The position numbers and the translations under genes were made by a program. This document shows, piece after piece, positions 31,712 through 39,741 of a DNA stretch of 40,443 bases. Each line of letters begins with the position of its first letter. The stretch's first letter is position 1. Source of the stretch: Alphaproteobacteria bacterium (GTDB taxonomy: Bacteria; Myxococcota_A; UBA796; GCA-2862545); NCBI GenBank assembly GCA_020632925.1, contig JACKER010000046.1, forward strand, positions 1 through 40,443, written 5' to 3'. Under the pieces are notes generated by a model. The model worked only from the letters and a program-made list of their open reading frames with translations, searched no databases and was not told the origin of the DNA.

Positions 31712-32887
31712 CTATCCCCGGTGACAGATCCGAGCCGGCACGTCCCTGGTCGACAACCGTTCCCCAGATCGCTGGTCCGGCCGTCGCCGTCCCCGCCGCC
31801 CTCGGAGCAGCACCAGCGCACCCACCCAGGCGCCACCCGCGCCACCCGGGGCGTTCGCGCAGCCACAACCACCGGGCGCCTCCGACGATGCCGGGCGGGG
31901 CGCGTCCTCGCACACCAGCGGCGCCTCGCTGCAGTACGGACCCGACCGCCAGGCCTCCTCGCCCGACCGGGGATCGGTCATCACCAGGTCGAAGCAGACG
32001 TCGTGGATGCCGGGGACCCGGACGTCGAACACGGTGTCGGCGTTCTTGCCCGTGAGCTGCACACCCCAGACGACCCCCTGGCTCCCGAGGTCATTGGTCA
32101 CCTCCACCAGCATCGTCCCCACCGTGTCGGGCTCGGCGGCGGGCAGATCGACCTCGACGTGGAGGTCGGTGGACACGGGGGACGTGTCGCACACCGGCTC
32201 CATCGCGTAGACGACGGCGAGCGGCTCGCCGTAGGAAGGGCAGACGTAGCTCGGCTGGCAGACCTCCTCGGTGGTCCACACCCGGCGCCCCGCGAGGTCG
32301 AGCAGCGTCGCCGACACGCAGGGCTCGCCCGCGCCGGGCAACCCCACGCTCGTGCTCACCGAGGTGTCCCCGTCGAGCGCGACGTACCGGATCGCGGTCG
32401 AGCTCCCCAGGCGGTAGTCCAGCTGGAGCACGCCGGAGGTGGGCGCCGTGAAGTCCAGGTCGGTGTCGAAGACCACCCTGCCGGCCTCGCAGCGGTGGTC
32501 GACGGTCAGCGTCAGCTCGGGCGGCGTCTCGTCGGGCCAGGGCTGATCGGCCACCGTCACCGTCAGCGACACGGGGGCGTAGATGGACATCGGATCGATC
32601 GCCCAGAACTCGTAGGTCTCACCCACGAGCAGGCGCTCGATCGGGGTGAACCACCACCTCGCCACCCCGTCGGAGGCGACCGTCCCGCCCACCGGCGATC
32701 CGTCGTGGTACAGCTCCAGCAGCGGCTCCGCACACAGCGGGTAGTACGGCTCACCCAGCACCGTGAAGACGGTCTCCGGGGGAACGACCGCACCGTCGGC
32801 CGGGCTGACCCCCTGGACGTTCAGCGGCCCGCAGGTACCGGTGTCGGCGGGCACCGCGAGCGCCGAGCATGCCAAGGCAACGATCAC
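31712..32887 (-). CDS. Secreted protein with MYXO-CTERM-type tail
   Basis: Function not recognised; 391 residues from GTG 32887 (GAGGGA 4-5 nt upstream; TATGCT -10-like hexamer at 32913-32908). Short signal MIVALACSALA, then VPADTGTCGPLN. The body is beta-rich with Ig/fibronectin-like strand patterns (SPADGAVVPPETVFTVLGEP, YEFWAIDPMSIYAPVSLTVT, PPELTLTVDHRCEAG) and several Cys pairs, suggesting extracellular beta-sandwich domains. Near the C-terminus GGCGCANAPGGAGGA, a short hydrophobic run and RGRRGRRR form a MYXO-CTERM-like tail. About 20 extra residues follow the Arg cluster, which is unusual because these tails normally end within a few residues. A lost stop codon is the simplest explanation. 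Confidence 0.78.
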   Translation of the reverse strand: MIVALACSALAVPADTGTCGPLNVQGVSPADGAVVPPETVFTVLGEPYYPLCAEPLLELYHDGSPVGGTVASDGVARWWFTPIERLLVGETYEFWAIDPMSIYAPVSLTVTVADQPWPDETPPELTLTVDHRCEAGRVVFDTDLDFTAPTSGVLQLDYRLGSSTAIRYVALDGDTSVSTSVGLPGAGEPCVSATLLDLAGRRVWTTEEVCQPSYVCPSYGEPLAVVYAMEPVCDTSPVSTDLHVEVDLPAAEPDTVGTMLVEVTNDLGSQGVVWGVQLTGKNADTVFDVRVPGIHDVCFDLVMTDPRSGEEAWRSGPYCSEAPLVCEDAPRPASSEAPGGCGCANAPGGAGGAWVGALVLLRGRRGRRRPDQRSGERLSTRDVPARICHRG

Positions 32888-32917
32888 GCTTCCCTCGTCC
32901 GCCCAGCATACCCGACC

Positions 32918-34024
32918 TCAGGCGAGCTCGATCACGGCGATCTCCCCGAGCGTGCCGACGCGCATCCGCGGGCCCCAGGTGCCGGTTCCCTGATGGACGT
33001 AGAGCCAGGTCGGGCCGTGGCGCACCAGCCCGGCGAGGTAGGGTTGGGCGGCCCGCACGGCGTACCCGAACGGAAAGATCTGGCCGCCGTGGGTGTGGCC
33101 GGAGAGCTGGAGCGCGACCCCCGCCCGCGCGGCGTCGTCGATGGTGACGGGCTGGTGGGCCAGGAGCAGCACGGGGAGCGCCGGGTCGGCCCCCGCCAGC
33201 GCGGCACCCACGTCGGGGCCGGGGCGGCCGAAGGGGTCGTCCACGCCAGCGACGACCAGCCGCGCGCCCTGGTGCTCCACGACCTCGTGCCGGTTGCGGA
33301 GCACGTGGATCCCGAGCGACGCGAGGTGGGCGCACCAGGCCTCCGCGCCGGCATAGAGCTCGTGGTTCCCGATCACGAACCAGGTCCCCAGCGGCGCACG
33401 GACCGCGAGCAGCGGCGCGAGCGCGTCGGCCAGCTCCTCCACGGGGCCGTCCACGAGATCGCCCGTGAGCGCCACCAGGTCCGGCGAGAGCGCCTCGACC
33501 CGGCGCGCCACGGTCTGCACGAAGTCCCGCCCGATGCCGGGTCCGACGTGCAGATCCGACACCTGCGCGATCCGCAGACCGCGCAGCGCGGGCGCGAGCC
33601 CCTCGATCGGGACGGTGACGCGCCGGAGGACGGGGCGCGCCGCGGCGATGCGCCCGCCGATGCCGAGCGCGAGCACCAGCCCGAGCGCCACGAGCGACAG
33701 CACGGGCGCCCAGTCGGCCTCCCCGGCCGCCCACAGCGCGATCCGCACCGGCTCCGTGGCCACGGTCACCCAGGTCGCGAGGAACACGAGCCCGAGCCAC
33801 GGGTACCCGACCGCGCTGACCCCGGGGACGGCGCGCGTCCGCAGCAGGCGCGGCGCGAGCGTGCCGAGGATGCCGACGACGCCCGCCGCGAACGCGAACG
33901 CGCCCAGCCCGTCCACCCAGGGTCCCAGGGCGATGCCATGGACCAGGCGCCACCAGAGCCAGCCGTGGAGCAGCACGAGCAACACCGCGAACACGGCGAG
34001 GAAGGGCGCCGCCTCACGACCCAT
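32918..34024 (-). CDS. Membrane-anchored calcineurin-like metallophosphoesterase
   Basis: Protein of 368 residues. The N-terminal ~125 residues contain four hydrophobic segments (FLAVFAVLLVLLHGWLWW, LGAFAFAAGVVGILGTLA, YPWLGLVFLATWVTV, VLSLVALGLVLALGIGG). The rest is a calcineurin-like phosphoesterase with all metal-site motifs in order: QVSDLHVG, LTGDLVDG, VIGNHELY, LAHQP and SGHTHGGQIFPFG. This matches the YkuE/YaeI-type group, which hydrolyses phosphodiester or pyrophosphate bonds, in some members of lipid substrates such as UDP-diacylglucosamine. The domain order puts the active site next to the membrane. The start is ATG 34024, 26 bp downstream of the HEAT-like gene's stop, in the same transcript. 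The ribosome binding site is weak. Confidence 0.9.
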   Translation of the reverse strand: MGREAAPFLAVFAVLLVLLHGWLWWRLVHGIALGPWVDGLGAFAFAAGVVGILGTLAPRLLRTRAVPGVSAVGYPWLGLVFLATWVTVATEPVRIALWAAGEADWAPVLSLVALGLVLALGIGGRIAAARPVLRRVTVPIEGLAPALRGLRIAQVSDLHVGPGIGRDFVQTVARRVEALSPDLVALTGDLVDGPVEELADALAPLLAVRAPLGTWFVIGNHELYAGAEAWCAHLASLGIHVLRNRHEVVEHQGARLVVAGVDDPFGRPGPDVGAALAGADPALPVLLLAHQPVTIDDAARAGVALQLSGHTHGGQIFPFGYAVRAAQPYLAGLVRHGPTWLYVHQGTGTWGPRMRVGTLGEIAVIELA

Positions 34025-34050
34025 CGGGGGTCCGCGACGTCGCGCGGGGC

Positions 34051-35577
34051 TCAACGGCGGGTCACGGACAGACCGCCCCCGGGCTCGTCGGCCTCGGACA
34101 GGGCGCCACCGTCGGTGGCCACGGACAGGCCCCCCTGCGCGTGTCGACGCCGGATGTCCTCCACCGCGGTCCGGGCCGCGCCGCGCAGCTCGGCGTCCAC
34201 CAGCCACCCGTCGACGAGCTCGGTCAGCACGGGCAGCGCGACCCTCCCGCCCACCTTGGACAGCGAGCGCGCCGCCTCGCGTCGGACCGGCAGCATCCCC
34301 TCGCGCAGGAGCTCCACCAGTCGCTCCTCGACCTCCGGTGCGGGGGAGCGCGCCAACCTGCGGACGAGCTCGAGCTGGCGGTCCTCGTCGCGCGGCCGAA
34401 GCGTCGCGAGCCAGGGAGCGGCCTCGTCGGGCAACGCCATCAGCCCCTTGAACAGCCACGTGTTCACGAGGTGGGGCGAGAGGTCGTCGAGCTCCGCCGC
34501 GCGCCCGGCCGCGATCTCCCGCCGCACCCGCTCCACCACCGCGGCCGCCACCGCCTCCGAGGCGCGGGGGAGCAGGCCCAGCAGCCGACGCAGCGCGCGC
34601 GGGTGGTCGAGCGCGGTCAGCGCCCCCGCGAGGCGCTCCACCAGCCGTGGCAGGCTGGGGTCCAACAGCAGCACCAGGTCGACGGCCGCGCCCGGTTCGG
34701 CCTCGTGGGCATCGAGGACGGCAGCGACGACGTCGGGGCGCGAGGCGAACGCGGGCAACCACGGCAGGTCGTCGGTCAGCCCGAGCGACAGGCGCGCGCA
34801 GAGCAGGTCCGCCGCCAGGTTCGCGTCCATCTGCTCGGTGGCGAGCACGAGCTGCTGCCGCAACAGCTCGCTCTGCGGGTACAGCTGGGTGAGCGCGCGG
34901 AGCACGGGGCGGCTGCGCACGAGCGGGGCGAGGCGGACGTCGGGGTCCTCGCCCCGCTCGAGCACGCGGCGCACCATGCGCTCGGCGTCGGCGGCGGAGA
35001 GCGCGCCGGGGTTGCGCTCGACCTCCCGCGCGACGGCCTCCTCGACCGCGGGCGCACCGTCGGACACGAGCCACCGCTCCACCAGCGGCCTCTGCAGGGA
35101 CTCGCGCACCGCCTGGCGGGCCATGATCAACGTCTCGACGGCCGACTGCGCGCGCTCGGCGTCCATGCCGCGGGTGGCGGCGGCGAGGAGCGAGCACCTC
35201 CGGTTCGAGACCGCCGCGCCCAGCCCGGCAGCGAGCGCGATCCGTCCCCGCGTCCGGCGATCGAGCCAGGGCAGCAGCACCTCGCCGCCCAGCACGAGCG
35301 CCACCAGGCCGTCGAACATGCGATCCCCGGTCCGCACCGATGGTCGCACCGGCACGGACGCCGCTGGCAGCGCGAGCCAGGCGTCGGCGGGGGCCTGCGG
35401 GTCGTCGACCTCCACCTCGACCGGATGGCCCTCGAGGAGCACGCCGACCGTGATCCGGACGCGCATCCCCTCGTGCGTGCCGACGTAGGACAGCGCGCCG
35501 TCCCCGAACCCGTGCGGAGCGAGGCCCAGGGCGGTGATCACCTCACCCCAGGAACGCTGTGTTCCGAAGTCGTCCAT
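34051..35577 (-). CDS. HEAT-like helical-repeat protein
   Basis: Protein of 508 residues without catalytic motifs. After an N-terminal ~110-residue region of mixed character (LSYVGTHEGMRVRITVGVLL, EGHPVEVEVDD), the remainder consists of Leu/Ala/Arg-rich helices in pairs, with HEAT-like ends (LLREGMLPVRREAARSLSKV, GGRVALPVLTELVDG). This suggests an alpha-solenoid used for protein-protein contacts. No signal peptide, so cytoplasmic. The start is ATG 35577, divergent from the YceI lipoprotein gene with only 35 bp between starts. It heads a minus-strand group with the metallophosphoesterase. Specific function unknown. Confidence 0.75.
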   Translation of the reverse strand: MDDFGTQRSWGEVITALGLAPHGFGDGALSYVGTHEGMRVRITVGVLLEGHPVEVEVDDPQAPADAWLALPAASVPVRPSVRTGDRMFDGLVALVLGGEVLLPWLDRRTRGRIALAAGLGAAVSNRRCSLLAAATRGMDAERAQSAVETLIMARQAVRESLQRPLVERWLVSDGAPAVEEAVAREVERNPGALSAADAERMVRRVLERGEDPDVRLAPLVRSRPVLRALTQLYPQSELLRQQLVLATEQMDANLAADLLCARLSLGLTDDLPWLPAFASRPDVVAAVLDAHEAEPGAAVDLVLLLDPSLPRLVERLAGALTALDHPRALRRLLGLLPRASEAVAAAVVERVRREIAAGRAAELDDLSPHLVNTWLFKGLMALPDEAAPWLATLRPRDEDRQLELVRRLARSPAPEVEERLVELLREGMLPVRREAARSLSKVGGRVALPVLTELVDGWLVDAELRGAARTAVEDIRRRHAQGGLSVATDGGALSEADEPGGGLSVTRR

Positions 35578-35612
35578 CGTGCCGACGTTACACGACCCCT
35601 CGGAGGGGAGCG
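35578..35612. promoter_or_regulatory. Compact divergent promoter region
   Basis: Only 35 bp separate ATG 35577 (minus) from ATG 35613 (plus). The plus strand carries GTTACACGACC and then GGAGGGG 4 nt before its ATG. The minus strand reads TGTAAC about 9 nt before its ATG, with no ribosome binding site. Overlapping -10 elements on the two strands are possible; -35 boxes would lie inside the opposite genes. Confidence 0.35.
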
Positions 35613-36260
35613 ATGCTGCTGTGGACGACGATGCTGGCCTGTGCGCCGGACCCGGGTGCGGACAAGCCCAAGGCCGAGGTCGTGGAGGCCCCTGCGCCCC
35701 CGGCCGCGCCGGCACCAGCCCCCGATCCGGGCGGCGCCCTGACGGCGCCCACGATCACCGCCCCCACCGTGCTCGCGGTGGACCCGGGCCGCAGCGAGCT
35801 CGGCGCGCTCGGAGCCAAGGTGACCGCCACCCACCCGATCGTGTTCCACGACTTCGTGGGCGCGGTGGGCATGGACGGCGACCAGGTGACGACGCTGTCG
35901 TTCGCCGTCGACATGCGGACGCTCGAGGCCGACAAGCCCAAGCTCACGGGCCACCTGAAGAACGAGGACTTCTTCGACGTGGAGAAGTTCCCCACGGCGA
36001 CGTTCACCGCGGTCTCGCTGGCGCCGTCGACCGAGGCGGGCGCGACCCACCAGGTCACCGGCGACCTCACGATCCACGGGACCACGAAGCGCGTGGCCTT
36101 CCCCGCCACCGTCGCGGTCGGCGCGACCGAGGTGACCGCGAGCACCGAGTTCGTCATCGACCGCAAGGACTTCGGTGTGGTCTACCCGGGCAAGCCGGAC
36201 GACCTGATCAAGGACAACGTGGTGCTGAAGGTCCGGTTCACGGCCCCGCGCGGAGCGTGA
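35613..36260 (+). CDS. YceI-like lipoprotein
   Basis: Lipoprotein of 215 residues with a YceI-type lipocalin-like beta-barrel. From ATG 35613 (GGAGGGG upstream) it begins MLLWTTMLAC-APDPGADKPK, a short signal with lipobox Cys at residue 10. A Pro/Ala linker follows. The YceI domain is recognisable: HDFVGAVGMDGDQVTTLSFA, VDMRTLEADKPKLTGHLKNE, DFFDVEKFPTATFTAVSL, VTGDLTIHGTTKRVAFPATV and STEFVIDRKDFGVVYPG. Family members bind isoprenoid or other amphipathic ligands in the periplasm. An in-frame GTG at 35559 would overlap the divergent gene and is less likely. Its 3' end overlaps the convergent small membrane-protein gene by 23 bp. Confidence 0.92.
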   Translation: MLLWTTMLACAPDPGADKPKAEVVEAPAPPAAPAPAPDPGGALTAPTITAPTVLAVDPGRSELGALGAKVTATHPIVFHDFVGAVGMDGDQVTTLSFAVDMRTLEADKPKLTGHLKNEDFFDVEKFPTATFTAVSLAPSTEAGATHQVTGDLTIHGTTKRVAFPATVAVGATEVTASTEFVIDRKDFGVVYPGKPDDLIKDNVVLKVRFTAPRGA

Positions 36261-36624
36261 CCCACAGCAGCATCCCGTCGTACGGGAGGACGACGAGCGC
36301 GAGGAGGACGGTGATCACGAGCGTCGAGGTCCGCGCCTGCGCGTGCTTCTGGCGCAGACCGACGATGGCGACCGCGACCCCGATCAACATCGCCACCGCG
36401 GAGGCCGCCGCGACGGCGGCGCTGCCCCAGCTCAGGCCCTCGATCAGCGCCTGATCGGTGGCCGCGAGCGCCGGCGTCGGACCCGGGGGCGAGAACCCGC
36501 CCGACCCTCGCGTCAGGCGGATCCACCACGCGGCGACGAGACCGGTGGTGGCGCCGACGGCGGAGAGCACGCCCAACGCGCAGAACGCGAGCCCTCCCGA
36601 GGTGATGAGCCGTCCCCGTGCCAT
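36238..36624 (-). CDS. Small three-helix membrane protein
   Basis: Function not recognised; 128 residues with three hydrophobic segments: GLAFCALGVLSAVGATTGLV, then GSAAVAAASAVAMLIGVAVA near the middle, and STLVITVLLALVVLPYDGML near the C-terminus. A Gly/Pro-rich loop separates the first two. The start is ATG 36624, overlapping the TGA of the J-domain gene by one base (TGATG), so it is the last gene of a four-gene operon. An inner-membrane location is expected. Partner of the J-domain protein is an inference from coupling only. Confidence 0.75.
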   Translation of the reverse strand: MARGRLITSGGLAFCALGVLSAVGATTGLVAAWWIRLTRGSGGFSPPGPTPALAATDQALIEGLSWGSAAVAAASAVAMLIGVAVAIVGLRQKHAQARTSTLVITVLLALVVLPYDGMLLWVTLRAGP

Positions 36625-37415
36625 CACCACCCGTTGTATGCCGCGACGAACATGCCCGTCGCGATCAGCGCGACCGTGGACCACAGCACCACCCGGTTGC
36701 GCCAGGCGCGCACGGCCTCGTCGTCGATGGCGCGGCCGCGGGCCACGAGCATCTCGTCGTCCATGCCCGGCAGCGCGAGCAGTCGCCCGGTCGCCACGTG
36801 CTGGGCGTAGCGCGCGAGGAGCAGGCGCAGCACGGCGTCGTCGAGGTCCACCGCCTCCCGGAAGCCCACCGTGTACAGCGCGGCGGGGAAGATCACGATC
36901 GTCGAGAGCTTCCGTCCCGGGATCAGCGCGGACGCGCCGCCCGCGGGACGCTCGTCCATCGTGACCTGGATCCCCTGGAGCAGCGGCGCTGCGCGACGAC
37001 GCCCCTTCGCCGTCACCACCAGCATGCGCGCGGGGATCAGCCGCTCGAGGTCGACCCACAGGCGGGCCGCCACCTCCGCTCCCCTGCCCCGCCAGTCCTC
37101 GGCGTAGTGCGGCAGCACCTGCTCCTCGATCCAGGTCTGGGCACGCTCGATCGCGCTCGCCACGTCCTCGACGAAGTCCTCGGGCAGCGAGCCCCGACCC
37201 GCACGGCCGGCCCGCAGGTCGTGGGCGCGACGCCTGCTCGCGTCCGACAGCAGCTCGAAGGCCCGCGAGACGGCCTTGAAGCGCTCCGCGGCGTCCGGCG
37301 CGGGGTTGCGGTCCGGATGCCAGGTCCTGGCGGCCTGTCGGTAGGCGCGCTTCACCTCGTCGGGGGACGCGTCCCGGCCGATCCCGAGCACCTCGTACGG
37401 GTCCTCGGTGGCGAT
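36624..37415 (-). CDS. J-domain (DnaJ-like) membrane protein, apparent ATC start
   Basis: Protein of 263 residues. It begins with a J domain (TEDPYEVLGIGRDASPDEVK, then RAYRQAARTWHPDRNPAPD) containing the HPD tripeptide that stimulates DnaK/Hsp70 ATPase. A helical middle follows, then a beta-rich part (ARMLVVTAKGRRRAAPLLQG, KLSTIVIFPAALYTVGFREA) and a C-terminal hydrophobic helix (VVLWSTVALIATGMFVAAYNG), so it probably recruits Hsp70 to a membrane. No ATG, GTG or TTG precedes the domain in frame. The upstream stop reads TGATC, so the start seems to be ATC 37415, in the position where the next junction of the operon has TGATG. CTG 37418 is an alternative; a sequencing error (C for G) would also explain it. 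Confidence 0.8.
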   Translation of the reverse strand: MATEDPYEVLGIGRDASPDEVKRAYRQAARTWHPDRNPAPDAAERFKAVSRAFELLSDASRRRAHDLRAGRAGRGSLPEDFVEDVASAIERAQTWIEEQVLPHYAEDWRGRGAEVAARLWVDLERLIPARMLVVTAKGRRRAAPLLQGIQVTMDERPAGGASALIPGRKLSTIVIFPAALYTVGFREAVDLDDAVLRLLLARYAQHVATGRLLALPGMDDEMLVARGRAIDDEAVRAWRNRVVLWSTVALIATGMFVAAYNGW

Positions 37416-38149
37416 CAGTCGTACCCGGGGCCGAGCCGCGCCAGCCGCGCGAGCACCTCGCCCATCTCGGGGCTGTCCACGCCGGAGAGGATGTGCGACT
37501 CGAGGCGCGCGGCGTGCTCGGGCTGGGCGTAGTGCGAGAGGTAGTGGCGGAAGCGCTCGATCGTGGTGTGGACCGTCAGCTCGGGGTGGAACTGGCTCGC
37601 CCAGAACGGGGCGCCATCGACCTTGAACGCCTGGTTGCGGCACTCGGGGCTGCCGGTCGCCAGCAGCGTGACGCCGGGCGGCAGCACGTCGACGTGGTCG
37701 TGGTGGCCCTCCTGGCCCCAGAACCGCCGCGGCAGCACGCCCAGCACGGGGTCGGCGACGCCCGCGTCCGTGAGATCGAGCTCGTAGGCGCCGAGCTCCT
37801 GGCGGTCGTCGTCCTTGACCACGCGCCCGCCCAGGGCCTGCGCGAGCCCCTGGAAGCCGAAGCAGCTCGCGAACGCGGGCACCCGCACCTCGACGACGTC
37901 GAGGCAGGCGGTCATGCCGTCCTTGATCCACTGGACGTCGTCGAGCACGCTGTACGCGCCCGATCCGCCGAAGAAGATGGCGTCGTACCTGCGCAGACGC
38001 CCCTTGTCCGGCCGGCCCTCCACCATCGGGTGTAGATCGACGCGGTCGTGGGGCAGCGCGGCCCGATCGGCGAAGCAACGGAGCTCCTGCCGGGACATCG
38101 GGTCGTGCGGATCGCGGAGGGAGACGAGGAGCGCCCGGGGGCTCGTCAC
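37415..38149 (-). CDS. Class I glutamine amidotransferase domain protein
   Basis: Stand-alone class I glutamine amidotransferase (GMP-synthase GATase-like) of 244 residues. The nucleophile elbow is present (ASCFGFQGLAQALGG, Cys near residue 95) and the catalytic His-x-Glu is in SQFHPELT, so the triad looks complete. The preceding glycine-rich strand YDAIFFGGSGAYSVLDD is typical. Such free-standing proteins release ammonia for a partner or hydrolyse gamma-glutamyl compounds; the partner here is unknown. The start is GTG 38149, overlapping the TGA of the TPR gene by 4 bp. Its own TGA overlaps the presumed ATC start of the J-domain gene. Confidence 0.9.
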   Translation of the reverse strand: MTSPRALLVSLRDPHDPMSRQELRCFADRAALPHDRVDLHPMVEGRPDKGRLRRYDAIFFGGSGAYSVLDDVQWIKDGMTACLDVVEVRVPAFASCFGFQGLAQALGGRVVKDDDRQELGAYELDLTDAGVADPVLGVLPRRFWGQEGHHDHVDVLPPGVTLLATGSPECRNQAFKVDGAPFWASQFHPELTVHTTIERFRHYLSHYAQPEHAARLESHILSGVDSPEMGEVLARLARLGPGYD

Positions 38150-39321
38150 GCGTCCTCCGGGAGGCGGCCCTCACCGAACACCACGCGGAGCAGCGGGCGC
38201 GCGGCGTGCAGCTCCACGAGGCGCTTCATCAGGTCGTCGATGGCCTCCCACTTCGCGCGACCGAGGTCGACGACGAACGAGACGGCGCGCGGGCCGATGG
38301 CCTCCACGTCCGTCACGTAGTGGAAGCGGCCGGACTCCTTCTCGCCGAACTCGCCGTTGAAGCCGGCGAGGTACCACGGCCCCACCACCTCGTCGGCGGC
38401 GGCGACCAGATCGCTGCCGGGAGCGCGGGTCTCGAACTGCAGGATCACGGTGAGCCAGTGCCAGGGGCACCGCGTCGACACCCAGACCTCGAACGGGAAC
38501 GGCCCCTTCTCCGTGGCCTTCCACGGCAGCGTGATCGGGACCTGGGCCAGCGGCTCGAGCCCCTGCACGCCGACCACCATGGGCTCGGACTCGCTGTACA
38601 CCGCGCTGACGGTGCCGTCGGCGGGGTTGGCGAGGTCGACGCGCTCGAAGGCCCAGGGCTTCGCGCCCTCAGGGAGCAGCGGCACGATCTCGCCGTCGGG
38701 CCGGCGGGTCATGCGGGCGGCCTCCGCGTACCACCCCTCCTTCTCCTGCTGGGCGGCGACCTCGTCGAAGTACTGCCGGTACGAGTCGCCGTGCGCCTCG
38801 AGGAAGACCGAGGCCTCGTGCCCCGCCTCGAGGTACGCGCGCACGGTGCCCACCAGGGCCTCGGCGCTCTTGCGCTGGTCCTTGTCGAGCCAGTCGGTGG
38901 CCTCGTCGTACGCCTCGCAGCCCTCGAGCGGACGGCACGACGACAGGAGCAGCTGCCCGAGCTGGAGGTGCGCCGAGACGGTGTCCGGCCAGCGCTTCAG
39001 GATGCCCTGCAGCGTCTCCTTCGCGGACTCCACCTGGTCCAGCAGCTGCTGCACCGTGGCGAGGGTCAGGTGGAACTCGCGCTTGAGGGCCTGGTGCTCC
39101 GCGGCCTCGAAGGGCTCCGAGAGCTGCACGGCCACCTTCAGCGGCTCGAGCGCGTTGCCCGTGTCGCCGCGGTGCAGGTACGCCATCGCGAGCGCGTGCC
39201 GGATGTCCGGCCGCGTCCCGTCGAGCGCCACCGCCGCGGTGAACGACGTGATCGCGTCGTCGAACCGCTTCTCCTGGATCGCCTGGAGCCCCGCCTTCGC
39301 GTGCTCGTCGAGCGTCGACAT
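38146..39321 (-). CDS. TPR protein with unidentified C-terminal domain
   Basis: Protein of 391 residues and first gene of the operon. Residues 1-150 form about four TPR units (AGLQAIQEKRFDDAITSFTA, PDIRHALAMAYLHRGDTGNA, LHLTLATVQQLLDQ-type helices). The C-terminal ~190 residues form a mixed alpha/beta domain (MVVGVQGLEPLAQVPITLPW, FPFEVWVSTRCPWHWLTVIL, FHYVTDVEAIGPRAVSFVVD) that I do not recognise. No signal peptide, so a cytoplasmic scaffold is likely. The start is ATG 39321 with GGAGGG upstream. The 4-bp overlap with the amidotransferase gene implies coupled synthesis. Confidence 0.82.
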   Translation of the reverse strand: MSTLDEHAKAGLQAIQEKRFDDAITSFTAAVALDGTRPDIRHALAMAYLHRGDTGNALEPLKVAVQLSEPFEAAEHQALKREFHLTLATVQQLLDQVESAKETLQGILKRWPDTVSAHLQLGQLLLSSCRPLEGCEAYDEATDWLDKDQRKSAEALVGTVRAYLEAGHEASVFLEAHGDSYRQYFDEVAAQQEKEGWYAEAARMTRRPDGEIVPLLPEGAKPWAFERVDLANPADGTVSAVYSESEPMVVGVQGLEPLAQVPITLPWKATEKGPFPFEVWVSTRCPWHWLTVILQFETRAPGSDLVAAADEVVGPWYLAGFNGEFGEKESGRFHYVTDVEAIGPRAVSFVVDLGRAKWEAIDDLMKRLVELHAARPLLRVVFGEGRLPEDA

Positions 39322-39411
39322 CTGCCCTCCGTCACGCCTCGCCGTCGCACGAGGCGCCTGACCCGAGGCGCAGTGTACGCCCCGACGTGGCCCGGGGGCC
39401 AGCGCCGGACG

Positions 39412-39588
39412 TCAGGCCGCGCTCTTCTCCCTCATCTCCTCGTTCACGAGGCTCAGGAGCGTCGCCGAGAGCTCGATGATCTGTTCGTGGGAGAAGCCCT
39501 CGTGCTTCAGCTGGCGGTAGAAGCTCTTCGCGACGGCCTTGTTCCGGTTCTTGAGGAGGCCGACGGAGCTCGGAGGCGCAGACACCAT
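39412..39588 (-). CDS. Small helical protein, 58 residues
   Basis: Hypothetical small protein. ATG 39588 is preceded by AGGGG at 7-8 nt. The frame encodes MVSAPPSSVGLLKNRNKAVA, then KSFYRQLKHEGFSHEQIIEL, then SATLLSLVNEEMREKSAA and stop. GC-rich third positions and a regular charged-helix pattern support real coding. The sequence suggests two or three amphipathic helices, with a basic first half and acidic second half; no signal or membrane segment. It stands alone between the TPR operon and the hairpin at 39709-39736. A TAGGGT hexamer lies 27 nt upstream of the ATG. Family unknown; possibly a small regulatory or adaptor protein. Confidence 0.75.
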   Translation of the reverse strand: MVSAPPSSVGLLKNRNKAVAKSFYRQLKHEGFSHEQIIELSATLLSLVNEEMREKSAA

Positions 39589-39708
39589 GGAAGATCCCCT
39601 GGGTTCGTAGGACGGACCCTACTAGAGCAAGAGACGTGCCATCGCTGGTATCATTGAAAACGCAGCTTTCATCGTCGGGCTGCGTCTGCGGTTACGCGAT
39701 CCAGCGGA

Positions 39709-39736
39709 CGAGGTGCGTAGCGAACTACGCACCTCG
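39709..39736 (-). terminator. 12-bp perfect hairpin with UUCG loop
   Basis: On the minus strand CGAGGTGCGTAG, loop TTCG, then CTACGCACCTCG form a perfect 12-bp stem starting 5 nt after the TAG of the TPR gene (39742-39744). The position is that of a transcription terminator or 3'-end stabiliser. No run of T follows, so it is not a textbook intrinsic terminator. Confidence 0.6.
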
Positions 39737-39741
39737 GGGGT

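Noticed and set aside
31670..35488. A 1272-codon open frame on the plus strand
   Set aside because: It lies antisense to five well-supported minus-strand genes. Its translation is Arg/Gly/His-rich low-complexity sequence without motifs, a usual shadow in GC-rich DNA.
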